Shown here piece after piece: positions 1-9,897 of a stretch of 64,000 bases of DNA. The notes beneath the pieces were generated by a model that made no database searches, had not been told where the DNA came from, and saw only the letters and a program-made list of their open reading frames with translations. The position numbers were made by a program, and so were the translations under genes. Within the stretch, counting starts at the first letter, position 1, and every line of letters starts with the position of its first letter. The stretch is taken from the NCBI RefSeq assembly GCF_011684115.1, contig NZ_JAADJV010000004.1:62001-126000 (forward strand), written 5' to 3'. This DNA is from Rahnella aceris. GTDB lineage: Bacteria > Pseudomonadota > Gammaproteobacteria > Enterobacterales > Enterobacteriaceae.

Positions 1-1
1 C

Positions 2-679
2 CTGCCCGGTTTTGAGCGCTGTGAAATCACCATTCTGGCGACGCCGAAACTGGGCGCGACCTTTGTGGATTATCTGGTCAACATGCTGGAAGGGGGGAAA
101 AACCTGGCGGGCTTCGGCGGCGACGCGCATATCGAAACCTTCGTCTACGTGATCGACGGTAACATCACTGCGAATGCCGAAGGTCAGGATTACCGGCTGG
201 AAAGCGGTGGATATCTTTACTGCCCGCCGGGCGTGAGCATGACGCTGGTGAATGCCAACGGCGGCCAGAACAGCCGCTTATTCCTCTATAAAAAACGCTA
301 TACGCCAGTCAGTGGTTTCCAGCCGCATGTGGTGAGCAACAACGTGCATCAGCTGGAAAAAATCCACTACGAAGGCATGTCGGATGTGATTGTGCAGGAT
401 TTACTCCCTGCGGTTCTGGGGTTCGATATGAACATTCATATTCTGACGTTTGCGCCAGGTGCCTGCCACGGCTATGTGGAGACGCACGTGCAGGAGCACG
501 GCGCGCTGATCCTCAGCGGTGAAGGCATGTATAACCTGGATAACCACTGGATCCCGGTGAAGAAAAACGACTATATCTTTATGGGTGCGTACTGCCCGCA
601 GGCCTGTTATGCCGTGGGGCGCGATGAGCCGCTGAGCTATATCTATTCGAAAGACTGTAACCGCGACGTCGAACTTTAA
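2..679 (+). CDS. allE: (S)-ureidoglycine aminohydrolase, 5' end outside window
   Basis: Releases ammonia from (S)-ureidoglycine to give (S)-ureidoglycolate in allantoin degradation. The frame is open from base 2 without a start, so the N-terminus lies left of the window; about 225 residues remain against about 261 in E. coli AllE. Two cupin halves are visible. The second carries the E-x-H-x3-H metal-binding pattern (VETHVQEHGALIL, about nt 477-515), and the ending FMGAYCPQACYAVG also fits AllE. It is convergent with glxK, as in E. coli, where allD and allC lie upstream of allE; those genes would be expected just left of this window. Family assignment is firm; enzymatic activity is inferred. 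Confidence 0.95.
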   Translation: MPGFERCEITILATPKLGATFVDYLVNMLEGGKNLAGFGGDAHIETFVYVIDGNITANAEGQDYRLESGGYLYCPPGVSMTLVNANGGQNSRLFLYKKRYTPVSGFQPHVVSNNVHQLEKIHYEGMSDVIVQDLLPAVLGFDMNIHILTFAPGACHGYVETHVQEHGALILSGEGMYNLDNHWIPVKKNDYIFMGAYCPQACYAVGRDEPLSYIYSKDCNRDVEL

Positions 680-699
680 CGGTTCGTGAATGTAATAAG

Positions 700-731
700 A
701 AAACCGCCATCGCTGGCGGTTTTTGTGTTTT
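700..731 (+). terminator. Terminator after allE
   Basis: Perfect 10-bp stem AAAACCGCCA / TGGCGGTTTT (700-709 with 714-723), TCGC loop, followed by a T-rich run. It lies between the convergent allE and glxK and may also serve glxK on the other strand, where the tract after the stem is weaker. Confidence 0.85.
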
Positions 732-746
732 GAGAAACCGATAACG

Positions 747-1892
747 TCAGGAAGAGGCCTTCATGCCCAGCCGGTAAACTCGGGCAAGATTTTGCGCAGC
801 ATAACGCAGGTTTTCCTCCCCCTGCTCCAGCACCGTTTCCAGTGGCGCGAGGCGTGGGAGAATACTGAATACGGCTTCCAGCCCGTGCTGATGCACGACT
901 TCCACTCCTTCGCCCAGAATGCCCGCCAGCCCGATCACCGGCACATGGTAGCGTTGTGCCAGCCGCGCCACACCGACCGGTGCTTTGCCGTTAATGGTCT
1001 GCTGATCCAGCCGCCCTTCGCCGGTGATCACCAGCGTAGCACCTTGCATCGCCTCATCCAGCCCGATGGCATCCATAATAATGTCGATACCGGAACGCAT
1101 GTTGCCACGCAGGAACAACCGAGCCGCCACACCCATTCCGCCCGCTGCGCCACCGCCTGGCCACTCAAGCACGTTAACCCCGAGATGGCGGAAAATAACC
1201 GCCGCCAGATGGGCCAGCGCCGCGTCCAGAACCTGAACATCTTGCACCGATGCGCCTTTTTGCGGGCCGAATACTGCCGCCGCACCGCACGGACCGGTCA
1301 GCGGATTTTCCACATCGCACGCCACTTCAATCCGGCACTGCGCTAAACGCGGATCCAACTGACTCAGATCAATAGCCGCCAGTTGCGCCAGCGCGGCGCC
1401 GCCCCACGGCAGATCAATGCCCTGCGCATCGGTAAAACGGCCGCCGAGCGCCTGTACCATGCCAATGCCGCCATCAACGGTCGCGCTGCCACCAATGCCT
1501 AAAATGATATGGCGGATACCGCCGTCCAGTGCATGACGGATTAACTCACCGGTGCCGAAACTGGTGGCCGCGAGCGGGTCACGCTGTCCGGCGGGCACCA
1601 GCATCAGACCGCTGGCGGCGGCCATTTCAATCACCGCACAATCACCTTTGCCGTTCACGCCGTAAAAACCACGCACGCGATGTCCCTGCGGGTCTGTCAC
1701 TTCAATATCAATGCGATGCCCGCCGGTCGCGGCAATCAGCGCATCCACCGTGCCTTCGCCGCCGTCAGCAACCGGCAGACGGACAGCCTCGAGTTCCGGG
1801 AACACAGCGCGAAACCCGTCTTCAATCGCCATCGCCGCACATTCCGCACTTAAACTTTCCTTGAATGAATCGGGCGCAATAATAATTTTCAT
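747..1892 (-). CDS. glxK: Glycerate 2-kinase
   Basis: Phosphorylates D-glycerate to 2-phosphoglycerate, the last step that feeds glyoxylate carbon into glycolysis. The 381-aa product matches E. coli GlxK in length. Visible family motifs are the N-terminal [13 protein letters not shown], a glycine-rich [14 protein letters not shown] segment and [18 protein letters not shown]. The ATG at 1892 is preferred over a TTG two codons upstream because AGGA lies at a suitable distance before it and the protein then begins [10 protein letters not shown]. It is last of the minus-strand allantoin/glyoxylate block, 24 nt after the permease gene. GarK is a close paralogue; the gene context favours GlxK. Confidence 0.95.
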   Translation of the reverse strand: MKIIIAPDSFKESLSAECAAMAIEDGFRAVFPELEAVRLPVADGGEGTVDALIAATGGHRIDIEVTDPQGHRVRGFYGVNGKGDCAVIEMAAASGLMLVPAGQRDPLAATSFGTGELIRHALDGGIRHIILGIGGSATVDGGIGMVQALGGRFTDAQGIDLPWGGAALAQLAAIDLSQLDPRLAQCRIEVACDVENPLTGPCGAAAVFGPQKGASVQDVQVLDAALAHLAAVIFRHLGVNVLEWPGGGAAGGMGVAARLFLRGNMRSGIDIIMDAIGLDEAMQGATLVITGEGRLDQQTINGKAPVGVARLAQRYHVPVIGLAGILGEGVEVVHQHGLEAVFSILPRLAPLETVLEQGEENLRYAAQNLARVYRLGMKASS

Positions 1893-1916
1893 CTTCAATC
1901 CTTCGGTAATGGGGAC

Positions 1917-3203
1917 TCAGTGAACCCGGTCCCAGGGCAATAAATTTTCCAGCACAATCGCCAGCATCACGCCGGTCAGCAAACCATTACTCAGCAGCGG
2001 ACGCAGCCACAGCGGCACCTGCTGCACATATCCGGCAGGCAGCCCCATCAGGAAAATCCCGGCAAACAGCGGGATCGCCAGACGGTAAACATTGCGGCTG
2101 CTGAGCCTGATGTGGGGCAGAAATGACAGCGACGAACTGAGCAGAGGCAGATAAGACACCAGCAACACGGCGCTGCTGATGCTCAACGGGATGCGGGCGA
2201 AAAACGCCGTCAGCGGCGTAAACAGACCAATGGCAACCACCACCAGCGCGCCGAGAATAAACGGTGCTTTGCGGTTGTCATTGGTTTGCGTCAGCAGGCC
2301 AATCGATGAGACAAACGGCGAAAAAGGCACGATGCCCAGAACAGCCGATCCCAGGGTAAACAGACCGGAAACCACAAAACTGCGGCGATATTGCGGGGTC
2401 TGCTGCGGGTAAAAAATCTGGGTGCCGCGCAGCGCGCCAAAAGTATTCGAAATATTCAGCAGCCCGGTCATTGTGGCGGTCAGGATAATGCCACCGCGTA
2501 ATTCCTGCGGCGCGCCCAGCGGAAACCACTGCCAGTCTGTGCCGGTGCCCGGGCTGACGGCCTGCGGGAAAATGATCCGATATGCCGCCCAACCGAGCAA
2601 CGTACCAGCCAGCAGGCCATATTTATTCCACGGTGACGGCAGCCAGACCACAATACCGACCACCAGCGCCGCCACGGCGAGCGCCAGCAGGAACGCCGGA
2701 AAATCAATAGCCACCGGCCCCTGCGGCACGCCAAAAGGGAGTCCCAGCATGCCTTTAATAAACAGCGACAGCAGTTGGGCACCGAGTAAAAACATAAACA
2801 CCATCATCACCGCCGGACGAAACAACACGGCGATACGATGACCAAGCCCGCTCAGGCCAATCAGCACGGTGATCACGCCGGAAAGTGCGATACCCACAGC
2901 CAGACTGCCGCCGATCACCGGCAGCGGCGTCCCTTGCGCGGCTTCCGCCAGCGTCACGGTGAGGATCACGCCCCACCACAATCCGGTCGGCCCTTCCATA
3001 ATGGCGCGGCCGTGGCCGAGCGCCGCCTGCGCCAGGCACGCCAGCCCGGTGGCGATAAAAGAGTATTGCATCAGGCACAGCGTGGTCGCATCGGAAAGCT
3101 GAAACGCAGACTGTAATGTCGGCGGGATAACCACCGTGTTGCAGAAAATGAAGAAGAACCACTGGATACCCGGCAGGATTTGCGCTCTGGGAAATAACAT
3201 CAT
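1917..3203 (-). CDS. ybbY: NCS2-family purine/uracil-type permease (YbbY-like)
   Basis: A 428-aa polytopic inner-membrane protein of the nucleobase:cation symporter-2 family, similar in length and position to E. coli YbbY (433 aa). Many hydrophobic segments run through the chain, and the conserved NCS2 region around ATMTGLLNISNTFGA is present near residue 245. The substrate is not shown by the sequence; a purine or a purine breakdown product is likely from the allantoin context. Two consecutive ATG codons (3203 and 3200) could start it, and the Shine-Dalgarno sequence (GAGGT) is rather distant. A terminator separates it from allB, so it may have its own promoter or depend on read-through. Confidence 0.88.
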   Translation of the reverse strand: MMLFPRAQILPGIQWFFFIFCNTVVIPPTLQSAFQLSDATTLCLMQYSFIATGLACLAQAALGHGRAIMEGPTGLWWGVILTVTLAEAAQGTPLPVIGGSLAVGIALSGVITVLIGLSGLGHRIAVLFRPAVMMVFMFLLGAQLLSLFIKGMLGLPFGVPQGPVAIDFPAFLLALAVAALVVGIVVWLPSPWNKYGLLAGTLLGWAAYRIIFPQAVSPGTGTDWQWFPLGAPQELRGGIILTATMTGLLNISNTFGALRGTQIFYPQQTPQYRRSFVVSGLFTLGSAVLGIVPFSPFVSSIGLLTQTNDNRKAPFILGALVVVAIGLFTPLTAFFARIPLSISSAVLLVSYLPLLSSSLSFLPHIRLSSRNVYRLAIPLFAGIFLMGLPAGYVQQVPLWLRPLLSNGLLTGVMLAIVLENLLPWDRVH

Positions 3204-3224
3204 GACAATCTGGCTGACCTCAAA

Positions 3225-3254
3225 AAGAAAAAGCCCGCCGTTTACACAGCGGGC
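3225..3254 (-). terminator. Terminator after allB
   Basis: On the minus strand GCCCGC (3254-3249) pairs with GCGGGC (3238-3233), followed by TTTTTCTTTTTG. It lies 11 nt beyond the allB stop and inside the allP-allB-ybbY-glxK series, so it probably reduces rather than abolishes expression of the last two genes. Confidence 0.75.
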
Positions 3255-3265
3255 AGATGCAGAGA

Positions 3266-4627
3266 TTACTGCTGGTGTTTCAGTACGAATTTACCGATGC
3301 ACTTATCCTGGAAACCATCTTTGATGTCATAGATGGTTTCGCCGCGCAGAATAGTTTTCACGACCTGCGCATTGATGGTGCGGCCAACATACGGACTGAC
3401 TTTATGGCGATATTCCAGATCTGACGCTTTCAGCACATAGCTGCTGTTCGGTTTGATGAACACGAAATCGGCATCTTTGCCGATGGAGATACGGCCTTTA
3501 TGCTTCAGCCCGAAGATATCCGCCGCGTTGGAAGACATCAGCTTTGAGAACATCGGCAACGACATACCGCGTTTCTGCACGGCTTCGTCGAACATCACAT
3601 CGACGCAGTTTTGCAGTCCGGCGATACCGCCCCACGCCTGCATGACGTTGCCGGCTTTCATATCCGGCGGGCACGGTGAATGGTCGGAGACCAGGCAGTC
3701 AAAGTCACCTTTCAGCAGGTGTTCCCACATGCCGTCCTGATTTTTCTTGTCGCGGATAGGTGGCGAACATTTTGCCAGCGAGCCGATCTCTTCAAACTGT
3801 GCGGTATCCAGTACGAAGTAATGCGGGCACGATTCACAGGTCACGCGCTGGCCTTCGTGACGTGCGCGCAGCACTTCCGCCAGACCTTCCGGGCTGGAGA
3901 TATGGCAGACGTGCAAACGGCAGTCCGCTACTTTCGCCAGATACAACACGCGGCGAATGGCTTCCACTTCAGTGAAGACCGGGCGTGAGGCAACATAATC
4001 ATGTGCCGTCACCCGTCCGGCGTCTTTGGCTTCGCGGCCCAGTTCGTCGCAGATCAGCGCGTTTTCCGCATGAACCGCCACTAACTGATCGCGTTTTGCC
4101 AGAATTTGCAGGCCTTTGAAATATTCCCAGTCATTCACGTCACGGAAATCGTTACTGACGCTGCGGTCGCCGCAGGTAGCGACGAAACATTTGTAGGCCA
4201 CCACGCCTTCTTCATCCAGCTCATGCAAACGGTCAAGGTTGTAAGACACCAGCCCGCCAAACTGCGCGGCATCGATGGTCAGCTTGCCTTCGGCAGCATC
4301 GAATTTCATGTGCAGGGACGCGCGATCCACCGTGGCCGGTAACTGGTTAAGCGGCATTTCGATCATGGTGGTGATCCCGCCTTTGGCCGCCGCCCGGGTA
4401 CCGGTGGCGTAGCCTTCCCAGTGACTGCGGCCCGGTTCTGAAATGTGCGTATGGGCATCCACCATTCCCGGCGCAACGATCAACCCTTCCGCGCTGAGTA
4501 TTTTTTCTGCACCAGTCAGGTCATCGCCGATGGCGACAATTTTGCCATTCTTCACCGCGATATCCGTAATCACGGCTTCACTTTCCAGAACAACAGTGCC
4601 TTTTTTAATGATCAGATCATATGACAT
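3266..4627 (-). CDS. allB: Allantoinase
   Basis: Hydrolyses allantoin to allantoate, the first committed step of the pathway. The 453 residues equal the length of E. coli AllB. Cyclic-amidohydrolase metal ligands are visible in order: HxH in [17 protein letters not shown] (near residue 59), the lysine expected to be carboxylated in [13 protein letters not shown], histidines in VAVHAEN and [11 protein letters not shown], and the aspartate in LVSDHSPCP. It follows allP by 82 nt, with AAGGA upstream of the ATG. Dihydropyrimidinase and dihydroorotase share the fold, but the context and the match to AllB settle the call. Confidence 0.97.
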   Translation of the reverse strand: MSYDLIIKKGTVVLESEAVITDIAVKNGKIVAIGDDLTGAEKILSAEGLIVAPGMVDAHTHISEPGRSHWEGYATGTRAAAKGGITTMIEMPLNQLPATVDRASLHMKFDAAEGKLTIDAAQFGGLVSYNLDRLHELDEEGVVAYKCFVATCGDRSVSNDFRDVNDWEYFKGLQILAKRDQLVAVHAENALICDELGREAKDAGRVTAHDYVASRPVFTEVEAIRRVLYLAKVADCRLHVCHISSPEGLAEVLRARHEGQRVTCESCPHYFVLDTAQFEEIGSLAKCSPPIRDKKNQDGMWEHLLKGDFDCLVSDHSPCPPDMKAGNVMQAWGGIAGLQNCVDVMFDEAVQKRGMSLPMFSKLMSSNAADIFGLKHKGRISIGKDADFVFIKPNSSYVLKASDLEYRHKVSPYVGRTINAQVVKTILRGETIYDIKDGFQDKCIGKFVLKHQQ

Positions 4628-4709
4628 GGTTATATTTCCTTATGAAAGTACAGAGATAAGATTTTATTATTGGATTTATTATTCGTTTATTTCATGCCGG
4701 TTTACCGGC

Positions 4710-6164
4710 TCACACATTTTGCGGCTGAAGTGACGGTTCCCTTTTCATAAAAACGGAATACAAAACGAAAGCCACAATGACGCCCACAAACCAGGAAACC
4801 CGCGATAAAGGTTCCAGTACAGGAATAAACTTTCCGCCCAGTGAAAGGACGACGGCAATTAATGTCACTGCGAATGCCACGGTATTAAATCCGCGATCGT
4901 AATAGTGATAATTCCCCGGTGCGGTATACAGCGTATCCAGATCCAGCTCACTGCGTACCACAATAAAATAGTGCGCCATCATCACGCCAATGACCGGCCC
5001 TAACATCCCGCCGATAATATCGAGGAACAGATAAATACTTTCCTGATTCTCCATCAGTTTCCACGGGCAAATCACCACGCTTATCAGGCTGGCAATCAGC
5101 ACACCTTTTTTATAGGTCAGCTTTTTCGGTGCGATAGCGGCAATCTGGAAACCGGCGGGGATAATGTTACCGGTGGCGTTGGTCGAAATGGTGGTCATCA
5201 GGATCACTAACACAGCAAACACCGAGGCGAACAGGCTGTCCCATTTCTGTACGATATCCAGCACGTTCCAGGTATCAACGCCGTAGTGAATGCTTGCCCC
5301 AGCCAGAATACAGACGCTGGCAACGGCAAACAGCACGTACGCCACGATAAGACCCAGCGTTTGTCCCCACGCCTGCTGTTTAAAGCTGCTGGCATTCTGG
5401 GTAAAGTCCGAAGCACTCACCGCCGGTGCCGCCCACACCGCGACCACGGCATTGATCACCACCAGAAACAGGAACAGCGGATTACCCGATTGCTCGGCAT
5501 TGGCGGGCACATAGTTAAGGATATTTTCCAGCCCGGCCAGCGAGATAGCCCAGACCGCCATGCCGCCGAAAACAACATAAATGCACGGATTAAGGATGGC
5601 GGTGAATTTATTCAGCACCCCGCCGCCGCCAAAACCGATCATCACGTTGATTGCCCAGAAAATCATAAAGGCGATCAGCCCCGGCATGGAAATACCCAGC
5701 AGATTGAAATCACCGCCGAGGGTCAGGAACTCCGGCCAGATTTTGCCAATCAGGATCAGGAAGGCCAGTGAACCGGCATAGCATTGCAAACCGAACCACA
5801 TAATCGCCGCGATACAGCCTCTGAGAATGCCGGGAAATAATGCGCCGCGGATACCGTAAGAACCGCGCAGGATCATCGCAAAAGGTACGCCGTATTTCGA
5901 ACCTGCCGCCCCGTTTAATACCATCACCGCCGCAATAAACAGCGCGCTGATAATAATCGCCATCATCACGCTAAACGTAGACAACCCGAGAATAAGAAAT
6001 CCGCCGACTGCAATATAATTCGGCACGTTGTGTACCGAACCCATCCACAGCGTAAAATAATTAAATCCTTTCCAGTTTCTTTTTTCTTTTAATTTTGGCA
6101 GAAGATCGTTGCTGTATCCTCTTTCACGATAACGTTCTTGCTGAGTGCATTCTGATTCATTCAT
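4710..6164 (-). CDS. allP: Allantoin permease, NCS1 family
   Basis: A 484-aa polytopic inner-membrane transporter, the same length as E. coli AllP (YbbW), which belongs to the nucleobase:cation symporter-1 family and is placed in allantoin uptake. The N-terminal stretch RNWKGFNYFTLWMGSVHNVP is the typical NCS1 entry into the first membrane helix, and GAAGSKYGVPFAMILRGSYG is also family-typical. GAGGA precedes the ATG. It sits between glxR and allB, directly with the enzyme for its substrate. A terminator-like hairpin separates it from glxR. Confidence 0.94.
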   Translation of the reverse strand: MNESECTQQERYRERGYSNDLLPKLKEKRNWKGFNYFTLWMGSVHNVPNYIAVGGFLILGLSTFSVMMAIIISALFIAAVMVLNGAAGSKYGVPFAMILRGSYGIRGALFPGILRGCIAAIMWFGLQCYAGSLAFLILIGKIWPEFLTLGGDFNLLGISMPGLIAFMIFWAINVMIGFGGGGVLNKFTAILNPCIYVVFGGMAVWAISLAGLENILNYVPANAEQSGNPLFLFLVVINAVVAVWAAPAVSASDFTQNASSFKQQAWGQTLGLIVAYVLFAVASVCILAGASIHYGVDTWNVLDIVQKWDSLFASVFAVLVILMTTISTNATGNIIPAGFQIAAIAPKKLTYKKGVLIASLISVVICPWKLMENQESIYLFLDIIGGMLGPVIGVMMAHYFIVVRSELDLDTLYTAPGNYHYYDRGFNTVAFAVTLIAVVLSLGGKFIPVLEPLSRVSWFVGVIVAFVLYSVFMKREPSLQPQNV

Positions 6165-6204
6165 CCTTAATTCCTCATAATACGTTAGGGACGTGCTTGT
6201 GGAT

Positions 6205-6233
6205 TAAAAAAGGCTGACATTGATGCCAGCCTT
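6205..6233 (-). terminator. Terminator or attenuator after glxR
   Basis: Minus-strand stem AAGGCTG / CAGCCTT (6233-6227 with 6216-6210) followed by a run of six T. It lies directly after the glxR stop and before allP, and could set a polarity step between the glyoxylate genes and the allantoin genes. Confidence 0.7.
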
Positions 6234-6239
6234 ACTTAA

Positions 6240-7118
6240 TTAACCGATTTTGTGATTCGACATCATTTCCAGCGACTGAATTAATGACGAATGATCTAAC
6301 TGCGATCCGCCGTTTGCTGCACAGACATTGAATAACTCCTGACAGGTCGCCGTATTAGGCAGGCTGATTGATAAGGCTTTGGCACTTTGCAGCGCCAGGT
6401 TGAGATCTTTCTGGTGCAGCGCGACTTTAAAGCCCGGCGCAAAAGTACGCTTGATCATGCGCTCACCGTGCACTTCCAGAATGCGCGATGAGGCGAATCC
6501 GCCCATCAAAGCCTGACGAACACGGGCAGGATCGGCACCGGCGCGGGAAGCAAACAGCAGCGCTTCCGAGACAGCTTCAATATTCAGCGCCACAATGATC
6601 TGGTTCGCCACTTTGCAGGTTTGCCCGGCTCCGCAATCGCCCACCAGCGTGATGTTTTTACCCATCAGCTCAAACAGCGGTTTGATATCGTTGAATACGG
6701 ATTCCTTACCGCCCACCATGATGGTCAGCGTGCCCTGCTGCGCGCCAATTTCACCGCCGGAAACCGGCGCATCCAGATATTCCCCCCCCAGTTGCTGCAC
6801 ACGCTGCGCAAACGTTTTGGTTTCAATCGGTGAGATGGAACTCATATCGACAATGGTTTTGCCTTTCAGCGGCACGCTGGCGCAGCCATTGTCACCAAAC
6901 AGCACCGTTGCCACGTCTGGCGTATCCGGCACCATGATAATAATGACGTCGGCGTGAACGGTGACTTCTGCCGGTGTCGCACAGGCTTTGGCACCGGCAT
7001 CGGTCAGTGAAGCAGGCACGTTGCCGAGTGTGGAGAAATGCAGACTGTGCCCGGCATCCACCAGATGTTGCGCCATCGGTGCGCCCATAATTCCTAAGCC
7101 GATAAATCCAATTTTCAT
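6240..7118 (-). CDS. glxR: 2-hydroxy-3-oxopropionate (tartronate semialdehyde) reductase
   Basis: Reduces tartronate semialdehyde to D-glycerate with NAD(P)H. The 292-aa protein begins with the Rossmann motif GFIGLGIMGAPMAQHL, has the substrate-binding segment DAPVSGGEIGAQQGTL near residue 118, and the catalytic lysine in CKVANQIIVALNIEA near residue 168, as in the 3-hydroxyisobutyrate dehydrogenase family. It lies between hyi and allP as in E. coli. GarR is a paralogue with the same reaction; position within gcl-hyi-glxR favours GlxR. Confidence 0.96.
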   Translation of the reverse strand: MKIGFIGLGIMGAPMAQHLVDAGHSLHFSTLGNVPASLTDAGAKACATPAEVTVHADVIIIMVPDTPDVATVLFGDNGCASVPLKGKTIVDMSSISPIETKTFAQRVQQLGGEYLDAPVSGGEIGAQQGTLTIMVGGKESVFNDIKPLFELMGKNITLVGDCGAGQTCKVANQIIVALNIEAVSEALLFASRAGADPARVRQALMGGFASSRILEVHGERMIKRTFAPGFKVALHQKDLNLALQSAKALSISLPNTATCQELFNVCAANGGSQLDHSSLIQSLEMMSNHKIG

Positions 7119-7209
7119 GCTAATTCCCTTTCAATGTGACTGAAATTTGGCGTACAGAAATCCCTCACCGCGAGGGTGAATAATGTCTGTTTCTCGCGTT
7201 TTATAACGA

Positions 7210-7986
7210 TTAGCGGTAGGCGTTAAGCCAGCCTAATCCTTCTTCCGTGCGCGCCCGTGGCTTATATTCACAACCGACCCAGCCGTCGTAATCCGAGTTT
7301 TTAATCAGGTTGAAAATAAAGTCGTAATTAATTTCACCGGTACCCGGTTCATTACGGTTCGGGTTATCCGCCACCTGCAAATGACCGATTTTGTCCGCAT
7401 GGCGGATCAGGGTATTCGCCAGTTCCCCTTCCATCCGCTGCATATGGTAAATGTCGTACTGGATAAACAGGTTGTCACAGCCGACGCGTTCAATAAGATC
7501 CAGCGCCTGTTGCGTACCGGTCAGATAAAATCCCGGCATATCAAAGTGATTGATCGGCTCAATCAGCAGCATCAGCCCCTCTTTCGCCAGCGCCTGTGCG
7601 GCATAGCGCAGATTTTCCACCACCAAAGGCGTCACGCTGACGGCATCAGAACCCGCCGGAGTTTTGCCAATCAGACAGTTAATTTTGCGGTTGCCGAGTG
7701 CTTTGGCGTAAGCGATGGCCTGTGCTACGCCTTCGCGAAACTCCGCTTCACGCCCCGGCAGGCAGGCAATACCGCGCTCGCCCGCCGCCCAGTCGCCCGC
7801 GGGCAGATTGTGCAGCGTATGTTGCAGCTTATTTTGCGTCAGCAACGCCTTCAGGGTGTCAGCCGGATAGTCGTAAGGGAACATAAACTCCACCGCCGTA
7901 AACCCGCTGTCCGCCGCCGCTTTAAAGCGCTGAAGGAAATCTACCTCCAGAAACAGCATGGATAAATTCGCAGAGAACTTGAGCAT
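7210..7986 (-). CDS. hyi: Hydroxypyruvate isomerase
   Basis: Interconverts hydroxypyruvate and tartronate semialdehyde. The 258-aa TIM-barrel protein of the xylose isomerase-like/AP endonuclease-2 family shows the two metal-binding glutamates expected for Hyi in LLIEPINHFDMPG (near residue 143) and GCEYKPRARTEEGLGW near the C-terminus. A strong AGGAGG precedes the ATG, and the gene starts 15 nt after gcl, indicating cotranscription. Confidence 0.96.
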   Translation of the reverse strand: MLKFSANLSMLFLEVDFLQRFKAAADSGFTAVEFMFPYDYPADTLKALLTQNKLQHTLHNLPAGDWAAGERGIACLPGREAEFREGVAQAIAYAKALGNRKINCLIGKTPAGSDAVSVTPLVVENLRYAAQALAKEGLMLLIEPINHFDMPGFYLTGTQQALDLIERVGCDNLFIQYDIYHMQRMEGELANTLIRHADKIGHLQVADNPNRNEPGTGEINYDFIFNLIKNSDYDGWVGCEYKPRARTEEGLGWLNAYR

Positions 7987-8001
7987 TTTCAGCCTCCTGG
8001 C

Positions 8002-9783
8002 TTATTCATATTTCATGAAGCTGACGTGCGTCGGTGCGTCATCCGCATTATCGGCAACCGGCTCAAACTCATTCACGCTGTCAATTTCGCCGCCCATGGA
8101 AATATTGGTGACGCGTTCCAGCATGATTTCCACCACCACCGGCACCTGATGTTTTTTCATCAGACGTTTAGCTTCTGTAAACGCCGGGGCGATATCTTCC
8201 GGCTTGAAGACGCGTATCGCTTTACATCCCAACCCTTCCACCACTTTCACGTGATCGACGCCGTAACCTTTCACGTCTTCAGAGTTGATATTTTCGAACG
8301 CCAGTTGTACGCAGTAATCCATATCAAAGGCGCGCTGCGACTGGCGGATCAGGCCGAGATAAGCGTTGTTCACCAGGACGTGGATGTAAGGAATGTTGAA
8401 TTGCGCACCGACCGCCAGCTCTTCGATCATGAACTGGAAATCGTAATCGCCTGAAATCCCGACCACCTGACGTTCCGGCGCAGCAATGCAGACGCCGAGT
8501 GCCGCAGGAATGGTCCAGCCCAGCGGGCCCGCCTGGCCGCAGTTGATCCAGTGGCGCGGCTCAAACACGTGCAGCATCTGCGCCGCCGCAATTTGCGACA
8601 GGCCGATGGTGGTCACGTAATTCACGTTGCGGCCAAAGGCTTTGCTCATTTCTTCATAGACGCGTTGCGGTTTGACCGGCACATCGTTGAAGTGGGTTTT
8701 GCGCAGCATGGTGCGTTTGCGTTCTTCACATTCCTGGATCCAGCTTTCGCGACATGGCAGTTTGCCGGCTTTTCTCTGCTCTTCTGCTACTTCGATCAGC
8801 AGTTTCAGGGCTTCACCGGCGTCAGACACAATGCCTAAATCAGGACAAAGTACGCGGCCGATTTGTGTCGGTTCGATATCAACGTGGATGATTTTGCGGC
8901 CTGCGGTGTATTTCTCTACCGAGCCGGTATGACGGTTGGCAAAACGGTTACCGATGCCAAATACCAGATCCGACGCCAGCAGTGAGGCGTTACCGTAGCG
9001 GTGCGCGGTCTGCAATCCGACCATGCCAGCCATCAGGCGGTGATCGTCCGGGATCACGCCCCAGCCCATCAGCGTCGGGATCACCGGCACTTGGGTTATT
9101 TCAGCAAAGCGCTGCAACAGCGCGGCGGCATCAGCGTTAATCACACCGCCACCGGCCACAATCAGCGGACGCTCACAGGCGTTGAGCATTTCCATCGCTT
9201 TGACGGCCTGAGCGACGGTGGCGGCAGGCTTGTAAGCGGGCAGCGATTCATAAGTTTCCGGATCGAATTCGATTTCGGCGGTCTGCACGTCATACGGCAG
9301 ATCGACCAGTACCGGACCGGGGCGACCGGAACGCATCAGATGGAACGCCTGTTGCAGGACACGCGGCACCAGCGCAGGTTCCAGCACGGTCACCGCCATT
9401 TTGCTCACTGGCCCGGCAATCGCCTGAATATCCACCGCCTGAAAATCCTCTTTATGCAGACGGGCGCGCGGTGCCTGACCGGTAATGCACAGGATCGGAA
9501 TGGAATCCGCCGAGGCGGAATACAGCGCGGTGATCATGTCGGTACCCGCCGGGCCAGACGTCCCCAGGCAAACGCCGATGTTCCCGGCTTTCGCACGGGT
9601 ATAACCTTCGGCCATATGCGATGCACCTTCCACATGACGGGCTAACACATGACGGATTTTTCCATGCAGGCGCATGGCGTTATAAAACGGGTTAATCGCT
9701 GCGCCCGGTACACCAAACGCGGTGGTGATCCCTTCTTTTTCCAACACATACATTGCTGCCTGTGCAGCTGTCATACGAGCCAT
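8002..9783 (-). CDS. gcl: Glyoxylate carboligase
   Basis: Thiamine-diphosphate enzyme that condenses two glyoxylate molecules into tartronate semialdehyde and CO2. The ATG at 9783 ([18 protein letters not shown]) gives 593 aa, the E. coli length, with TGAGGA in front; the longer frame adds 18 residues lying over the regulatory region. Residue 51 is valine in [15 protein letters not shown], where most enzymes of the family have the cofactor-activating glutamate. This is the known hallmark of Gcl and separates it from acetolactate synthase. The C-terminal ThDP motif begins near [10 protein letters not shown]. It is first gene of gcl-hyi-glxR. Confidence 0.97.
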   Translation of the reverse strand: MARMTAAQAAMYVLEKEGITTAFGVPGAAINPFYNAMRLHGKIRHVLARHVEGASHMAEGYTRAKAGNIGVCLGTSGPAGTDMITALYSASADSIPILCITGQAPRARLHKEDFQAVDIQAIAGPVSKMAVTVLEPALVPRVLQQAFHLMRSGRPGPVLVDLPYDVQTAEIEFDPETYESLPAYKPAATVAQAVKAMEMLNACERPLIVAGGGVINADAAALLQRFAEITQVPVIPTLMGWGVIPDDHRLMAGMVGLQTAHRYGNASLLASDLVFGIGNRFANRHTGSVEKYTAGRKIIHVDIEPTQIGRVLCPDLGIVSDAGEALKLLIEVAEEQRKAGKLPCRESWIQECEERKRTMLRKTHFNDVPVKPQRVYEEMSKAFGRNVNYVTTIGLSQIAAAQMLHVFEPRHWINCGQAGPLGWTIPAALGVCIAAPERQVVGISGDYDFQFMIEELAVGAQFNIPYIHVLVNNAYLGLIRQSQRAFDMDYCVQLAFENINSEDVKGYGVDHVKVVEGLGCKAIRVFKPEDIAPAFTEAKRLMKKHQVPVVVEIMLERVTNISMGGEIDSVNEFEPVADNADDAPTHVSFMKYE

Positions 9784-9822
9784 AGCTAAATCCTCAGGTA
9801 ATTCCGCTTTGCATAAAATAAC

Positions 9823-9835
9823 GGAAAAAGTTTCC
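9823..9835. promoter_or_regulatory. Probable AllR operator at the gcl promoter
   Basis: Palindrome GGAAAAAGTTTCC (arms GGAAA/TTTCC) centred about 46 nt upstream of the gcl ATG. The 12-nt core GGAAAAAGTTTC recurs exactly, in opposite orientation, upstream of allA. In E. coli, AllR represses gcl and the allA/allS intergenic promoters, so assignment to AllR fits position and recurrence; binding itself is inferred. Confidence 0.7.
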
Positions 9836-9851
9836 AACTTTAATTTGACTG

Positions 9852-9882
9852 AAAAAAATCCCGCTCACGACAGAGCGGGGAT
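9852..9882 (-). terminator. Terminator after allR
   Basis: Minus-strand stem ATCCCCGCTC / GAGCGGGAT with one bulged base, then seven T. It lies just beyond the allR stop and upstream of the gcl promoter region, so gcl is likely transcribed from its own promoter. Confidence 0.75.
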
Positions 9883-9897
9883 CGCAGGACGAACCGG

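Noticed and set aside
723..1346. 207-codon plus-strand frame opposite glxK
   Set aside because: Antisense shadow of a well-supported gene, with arginine/histidine-rich composition typical of reverse-frame translation.
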